A stretch of DNA of 64,000 nucleotides. Source: Novosphingobium lindaniclasticum LE124. Lineage in GTDB: Bacteria; Pseudomonadota; Alphaproteobacteria; Sphingomonadales; Sphingomonadaceae. This document shows, one piece after another, positions 60,687 to 64,000 of the stretch (its first letter is position 1; each line of letters begins with the position of its first letter). Location: assembly GCF_000445125.1 (NCBI RefSeq), contig NZ_ATHL01000076.1, forward strand, positions 248,001 through 312,000, given 5' to 3'. A program made the translations under genes and the position numbers. The notes beneath the pieces are model-generated. The model did not search any database and was not told where the DNA came from. It saw nothing but the letters and a program-made list of their open reading frames with translations.

Positions 60687-61475
60687 ATGAACGGCAAGAC
60701 GCGCTATCAGGCGCCGGCGCTGAAAAAGGGACTGGAAATCCTCGAACTGCTAGCGGGTTCGAGCGAGCCGCTGATCATGTCCGACATATCGGCGGCGCTG
60801 GGCCGATCGGTCAGCGAGATATTCCGCATGCTTCAGGTTCTCGAGGAGCACGGGTATATCGCGCGTGCGGAGGATGGCTATAAGCTTACCAATCGCCTCT
60901 TCGCCCTGGGCATGAGCCAGCCGCCAATCCGCGACCTTGCCTCCACGGCGCTGCCGGTGATGCAGGAACTGGCGCGCAGCGTCGGGCAAAGCTGTCATCT
61001 GGCGGTGGCGTCGGGCGCGGAGATGATCGTGATCATCGCCATCGAGGCGCCCGGTCTCTCCGGGTTCGCGGTTCGCGTAGGCTATCGCCGCCCACTGCAC
61101 TTGTCGAACTCCGGCCGCATCCTTCTAGCCTTCCAGTCGCCCGAAGCACGCGCCGCCATGCTGTCGGACATTCGCAGCGCCAGCGGGGATTTCGACGAAG
61201 CTGCGCTGCTGACCCGACTCGACGCGGTTCTCGCGGCCGGCGGCGCCAGCGAGCCCAGTCCGATGCTGACCGGCATCACCGACCTTTCGGCGCCCATCCT
61301 GCTGGGCGGCAGCGCGCGGGCGGCGCTGACCGTGCCGTTCGTGGCCGGCCCGGCCAGCAAGACCACGATCGAGGAATGCAGCCTCTGCGTGCGGCAGGCG
61401 GCGACCCGGATCGGAAACGCCATGTCGCCCATCCGGCAGGCCTCTTCCCCCGCGTTCGAGGAGCAGACGGCATGA
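60687..61475 (+). CDS. IclR-family transcriptional regulator
   Basis: A 262-residue IclR-type regulator with an N-terminal winged HTH (APALKKGLEILELL, SDISAALGRSVSEIFRMLQV) and a C-terminal effector domain (LPVMQELARSVGQSCHLAVA, RPLHLSNSGRILLAF). The ATG has GAGGTTAG upstream. The following esterase overlaps it by four bases, and the receptor gene is divergent, so it probably controls both arms in response to a sugar or sugar acid. IclR proteins such as KdgR control pectin catabolism in other bacteria; extending this role here is inference. Confidence 0.9.
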   Translation: MNGKTRYQAPALKKGLEILELLAGSSEPLIMSDISAALGRSVSEIFRMLQVLEEHGYIARAEDGYKLTNRLFALGMSQPPIRDLASTALPVMQELARSVGQSCHLAVASGAEMIVIIAIEAPGLSGFAVRVGYRRPLHLSNSGRILLAFQSPEARAAMLSDIRSASGDFDEAALLTRLDAVLAAGGASEPSPMLTGITDLSAPILLGGSARAALTVPFVAGPASKTTIEECSLCVRQAATRIGNAMSPIRQASSPAFEEQTA

Positions 61476-62440
61476 CCCGGATGACCCGGCGCACCACTTT
61501 GGCCGCTGCCGCCGCGATGGCACTGCTGCCCCGGCTGGCGCAGGGGCAGACCGGTGCCGCAGACGAAGTGGTGCCGCTCTGGCCCGGCTCTCCGCCCGGC
61601 GCCTCCGGCAAGGCCATCCAGCGCAAGGTGACCGAGCAGTCCCGCGATCCCAAGCGACCGGATCGCTGGGTGACGGGGATCGACCGCCCGGTCCTGGTGG
61701 TGAAGCGTCCGGCCAGGCCCAACGGCAGCGCCATGCTGGTGGTGCCGGGCGGTGGCTACGGCTTTCTCTCCTATGACAACGAGGGGACCAGCCAGGCCGC
61801 ATGGCTCAACGCGCGCGGCGTCACCGCCTTCATCCTGCTCTACCGCCTTCCCGGCGAAGGTTGGAGCCGGCGCGAGGACGTTCCCTTGCAGGATGCGCAG
61901 CGCGCCATGCGCCTGATCCGTGCAGGCGCGGCGCGGTACGGGATCGATCCCGGCCGCGTCGGCGTGCTCGGCTTCTCCGCCGGCGGGCACCTCGCCGGAT
62001 CGCTGGCGACACGCCATTCGGAAGATGTCTATCGTCCGATCGACGAGGCCGACCGGCTGAGTGCCGCGCCGCAAGTCGCGGGCCTGGTCTATCCAGTCGT
62101 CAGCCTCGTCGCCGCTTTCGCCCATGCCGGATCGCGGGACAACCTGCTCGGTCCCGGATCGACCCCGGCCATGCAGAAGATCCGTTCGGTGGAAGCACGC
62201 GTGGACGCGGCGACGTGCCCGACCTGCCTGATCCACGCCGCCGACGACGGCCTGGTCCCACCCGCCAACAGTCTCGCCCTGTTCCAGGCCTTGCAGGAGG
62301 CGAGACGCCCCGCTGCGCTGCATGTGTTCGAGAACGGCGGTCACGGCTTCGGCGTGCGCTTGCCCGCCGCGATGCAGGCCGCCGCATGGCCTGCGCTCTT
62401 CGCCACCTTCGCGGGCGCGCACGAAGTGGCTTTCGCATGA
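61472..62440 (+). CDS. Exported alpha/beta hydrolase, BD-FAE-like acyl esterase
   Basis: A 322-residue esterase with a Tat-like leader (RMTRRTTLAAAAAMALLP). The oxyanion-hole region is LVVPGGGYGFLSYDNEG, the nucleophile S169 in GFSAGG, the acid in HAADDGLVPPANS, and the histidine in ENGGHGFGV. Related exported enzymes deacetylate or deacylate plant polysaccharides. The ATG overlaps the IclR stop (ATGA), and its own stop overlaps the next gene's ATG, so it is translated in a chain with two SGNH hydrolases. Confidence 0.87.
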   Translation: MTRMTRRTTLAAAAAMALLPRLAQGQTGAADEVVPLWPGSPPGASGKAIQRKVTEQSRDPKRPDRWVTGIDRPVLVVKRPARPNGSAMLVVPGGGYGFLSYDNEGTSQAAWLNARGVTAFILLYRLPGEGWSRREDVPLQDAQRAMRLIRAGAARYGIDPGRVGVLGFSAGGHLAGSLATRHSEDVYRPIDEADRLSAAPQVAGLVYPVVSLVAAFAHAGSRDNLLGPGSTPAMQKIRSVEARVDAATCPTCLIHAADDGLVPPANSLALFQALQEARRPAALHVFENGGHGFGVRLPAAMQAAAWPALFATFAGAHEVAFA

Positions 62441-63240
62441 GGGATCGTGTCGCCGCCCTGACCTTCCTGGCCGGCGTGTCCACGCTGCACGCCTTGCCCG
62501 CAGCCGCGCAGCACTACCAGAGTTCGCCCGAACGCCGCACCGTCGCCGAAAAGGACTGGGGCGAGTGGCTGGGGCCTTTTCGCGCCAAGCTCGTGCCCAG
62601 CCTGATGGAGGATTTCGGGGAGCGCTACCTCTACGCCTCCGCGAATGCCGCCCTGCCCGCGCCGCGCCCGGGCGAGCGACGCGTGGTGTTCCTGGGCGAC
62701 TCGATCACCGATCGCTGGAACCTGGCCGCCAGCTTTCCCGGCAGGCGCTACATCAATCGCGGGATCGGCAGTCAAGTGACTGCGCAGATGATCCTGCGCT
62801 TCCACCAGGACGTGATCGCGCTGAAACCCTCTGCGGTCGTGGTGCTGGCCGGCATCAACGACTTGCAAGGCTTCCTCCAGCACGAAACGACCGAGCAGAT
62901 CGAGGCGAACTGGGAAACCATGGCCGACCTTGCCGATGCTCACGGGATCAGGATGGTGTTCGGCGCGCTGCTGCCCGTGAATGACTATACCCCGGCGGCG
63001 AAGGACGTTCTAAAGGAGCGGGATCCGGTGCGGATCCGCGCCTTGAACGCCTGGCTGCGCGCCTTCTGCAAGCGCCGGGGCTATGCCTTTGCCGACTACT
63101 TCACGCCGTTGGCCGACGAGAGAGGCCTGATGGCGGCCCGCTTCACGCAGGACGGCGTTCATCCGCTCGACGACGGCTATGCCGTGATGGCCCCGGTCGC
63201 CCAGCGCGCCATCGATCAGGCACTCGGAGACGAAAAATGA
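62437..63240 (+). CDS. Exported SGNH/GDSL hydrolase (first copy)
   Basis: A 267-residue SGNH hydrolase with a signal peptide (LTFLAGVSTLHALPAAAQ). Catalytic blocks are GDSIT with S89, the oxyanion glycine in GIGSQVTAQM, AGINDLQG with N141, and DGVHP with D239 and H242. Carbohydrate acetylesterases in glycan loci often have this form. The ATG overlaps the preceding stop. The next gene is a second SGNH hydrolase, again overlapping by four bases. Confidence 0.9.
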   Translation: MRDRVAALTFLAGVSTLHALPAAAQHYQSSPERRTVAEKDWGEWLGPFRAKLVPSLMEDFGERYLYASANAALPAPRPGERRVVFLGDSITDRWNLAASFPGRRYINRGIGSQVTAQMILRFHQDVIALKPSAVVVLAGINDLQGFLQHETTEQIEANWETMADLADAHGIRMVFGALLPVNDYTPAAKDVLKERDPVRIRALNAWLRAFCKRRGYAFADYFTPLADERGLMAARFTQDGVHPLDDGYAVMAPVAQRAIDQALGDEK

Positions 63241-64000
63241 AGCAGAGCCGCATCCCCCTTGTCGCACTCGCTCTCGTAACCGCCCGCCCCGCTCTCGCGG
63301 AGACGGCGGTCCCCGGCGATCCGCACGCCGCCGATCCGGTCGGCATTGTCGCCGATCCCTGCCCCGTTCACCCTGCCCCCAGCGACGCGGCGGGATGGCA
63401 CCTGTGGAACCTGCATATGCTCACGCGCGATTTCGGACAGGTCTGCCGTTATGCCGCAGCAAACCGGGCGCTTGCGGGGCAGAAGGTCTCGGTCGTGTTC
63501 ATGGGCGATTCCATCACCGACAACTGGATCAACGCCGATCCCCAGCTCTTTACCGGCGGGCTCGTCGATCGCGGCATCAGCGGCCAGACGACGGCCCAGA
63601 TGCTGGTGCGCTTCCGGCAGGACGTCATCGCCCTGAAGCCGCAGGCGGTGCATATCATGGCCGGCACCAACGATATCGCCGGCAATACCGGCGCCGCGAC
63701 GATGGAGACTGTCTTCGGCAATATCCAGAGCATGGCGGAACTGGCCCGTGCTCACGGGATCAGGGTGATCATCGCCTCGATCCCGCCTGCGGCCGCCTTT
63801 CCCTGGAGCCCGGCGCTGAAACCGGCGGCTCAAGTGGCCGAAATGAATGCCCGGCTTGCCGCCTATGCCCGCGCGCGTGGATATGCCTTCGTCGACTACC
63901 ACCGCGCGATGGCGCAAACGGACGGGGCGATGAAGCCGGGGCTTTCCACCGACGGCGTCCATCCCACGCCGCAGGGCTATAAGGTGATGCGACCTCTCGC
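63237..64000 (+). CDS. Exported SGNH/GDSL hydrolase (second copy, partial at window edge)
   Basis: The frame opens at ATG 63237, overlapping the preceding stop, and runs off the right edge. At least 254 residues are present. The leader is IPLVALALVTARPALAE. A cysteine-containing insert (VADPCPVHPAP) precedes the catalytic domain. The nucleophile S92 is in FMGDSITDNW, with GISGQTTAQM, AGTNDIAGN and DGVHPTPQGY downstream. The two SGNH copies share blocks such as RFHQDVIALKP versus RFRQDVIALKP, so they arose by duplication but have diverged at the N-terminus. Confidence 0.88.
   Translation, partial: MKQSRIPLVALALVTARPALAETAVPGDPHAADPVGIVADPCPVHPAPSDAAGWHLWNLHMLTRDFGQVCRYAAANRALAGQKVSVVFMGDSITDNWINADPQLFTGGLVDRGISGQTTAQMLVRFRQDVIALKPQAVHIMAGTNDIAGNTGAATMETVFGNIQSMAELARAHGIRVIIASIPPAAAFPWSPALKPAAQVAEMNARLAAYARARGYAFVDYHRAMAQTDGAMKPGLSTDGVHPTPQGYKVMRPL

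Overview
The window is GC-rich and densely coded. Its gene content fits an alphaproteobacterium of the order Sphingomonadales (Novosphingobium/Sphingobium/Sphingomonas-like): three large TonB-dependent receptors, many Tat-exported sugar enzymes, a periplasmic glucose-fructose-oxidoreductase-like protein, and alphaproteobacterial intergenic palindromes. This assignment is inference from content, since no rRNA or marker gene is present. I found no tRNA, rRNA, CRISPR array, transposase or phage gene.

Layout. (1) 2-7818, plus strand: a tight sugar-oxidation operon (MFS permease, two exported TIM-barrel isomerase-like proteins, a DUF1080 3-keto-glycoside hydrolase-like protein, a gluconate-2-dehydrogenase subunit 3-like chaperone subunit, a GMC flavoprotein, a LacI regulator and an exported Dabb protein). 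It resembles C3-oxidation (3-keto-glycoside) pathways. (2) 7977-29012: a mixed accessory/stress region with hemerythrin, MBL-fold hydrolase, patatin, SDRs, a YbhE-type lactonase, a minus-strand trio (MFS, a 735-aa unidentified putative toroid protein, a zinc dehydrogenase), a methyltransferase, a dicarboxylate symporter, a TSUP exporter divergent from an arylsulfatase, an OmpA-like protein and a type II NADH dehydrogenase. (3) 29144-39962, minus strand: an aromatic-compound cluster (amidohydrolase, flavin hydroxylase, GlcG-like protein, VOC dioxygenase, FAH-type hydrolase, TonB receptor), followed by a decayed MBL-fold gene, a membrane protein, an esterase and a GH1 glucosidase. (4) 40060-45444: a divergent gluconate module. 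One arm is a LuxR-type regulator, a Gfo/Idh oxidoreductase and an SMP-30 lactonase; the other is a GntP permease, a FadR-type regulator and a convergent gluconokinase. (5) 45610-64000: a glycan-utilisation locus with two paralogous ~1015-aa proteins (double beta-helix plus beta-propeller) flanking a TonB receptor, then ThuA, GH35-like, L-rhamnose mutarotase, a second TonB receptor, IclR, an alpha/beta esterase and two SGNH esterases.

How the parts may work together (inference). Complex plant glycans or glycosides would enter through the TonB receptors and be deacetylated and trimmed by exported enzymes. Part of the sugar would be oxidised in the periplasm to keto-sugars or aldonolactones. The lactones would be opened by SMP-30-type propellers, and gluconate would then be imported by GntP and phosphorylated by GntK. 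The most interesting unexplained items are the twin helix-helix-propeller proteins around one receptor and the complete periplasmic oxidation-to-gluconate route beside them. Also notable are a palindromic repeat that supplies the stop codon of the amidohydrolase, and the frameshifted, N-terminally truncated MBL-fold gene at 31937-32408.
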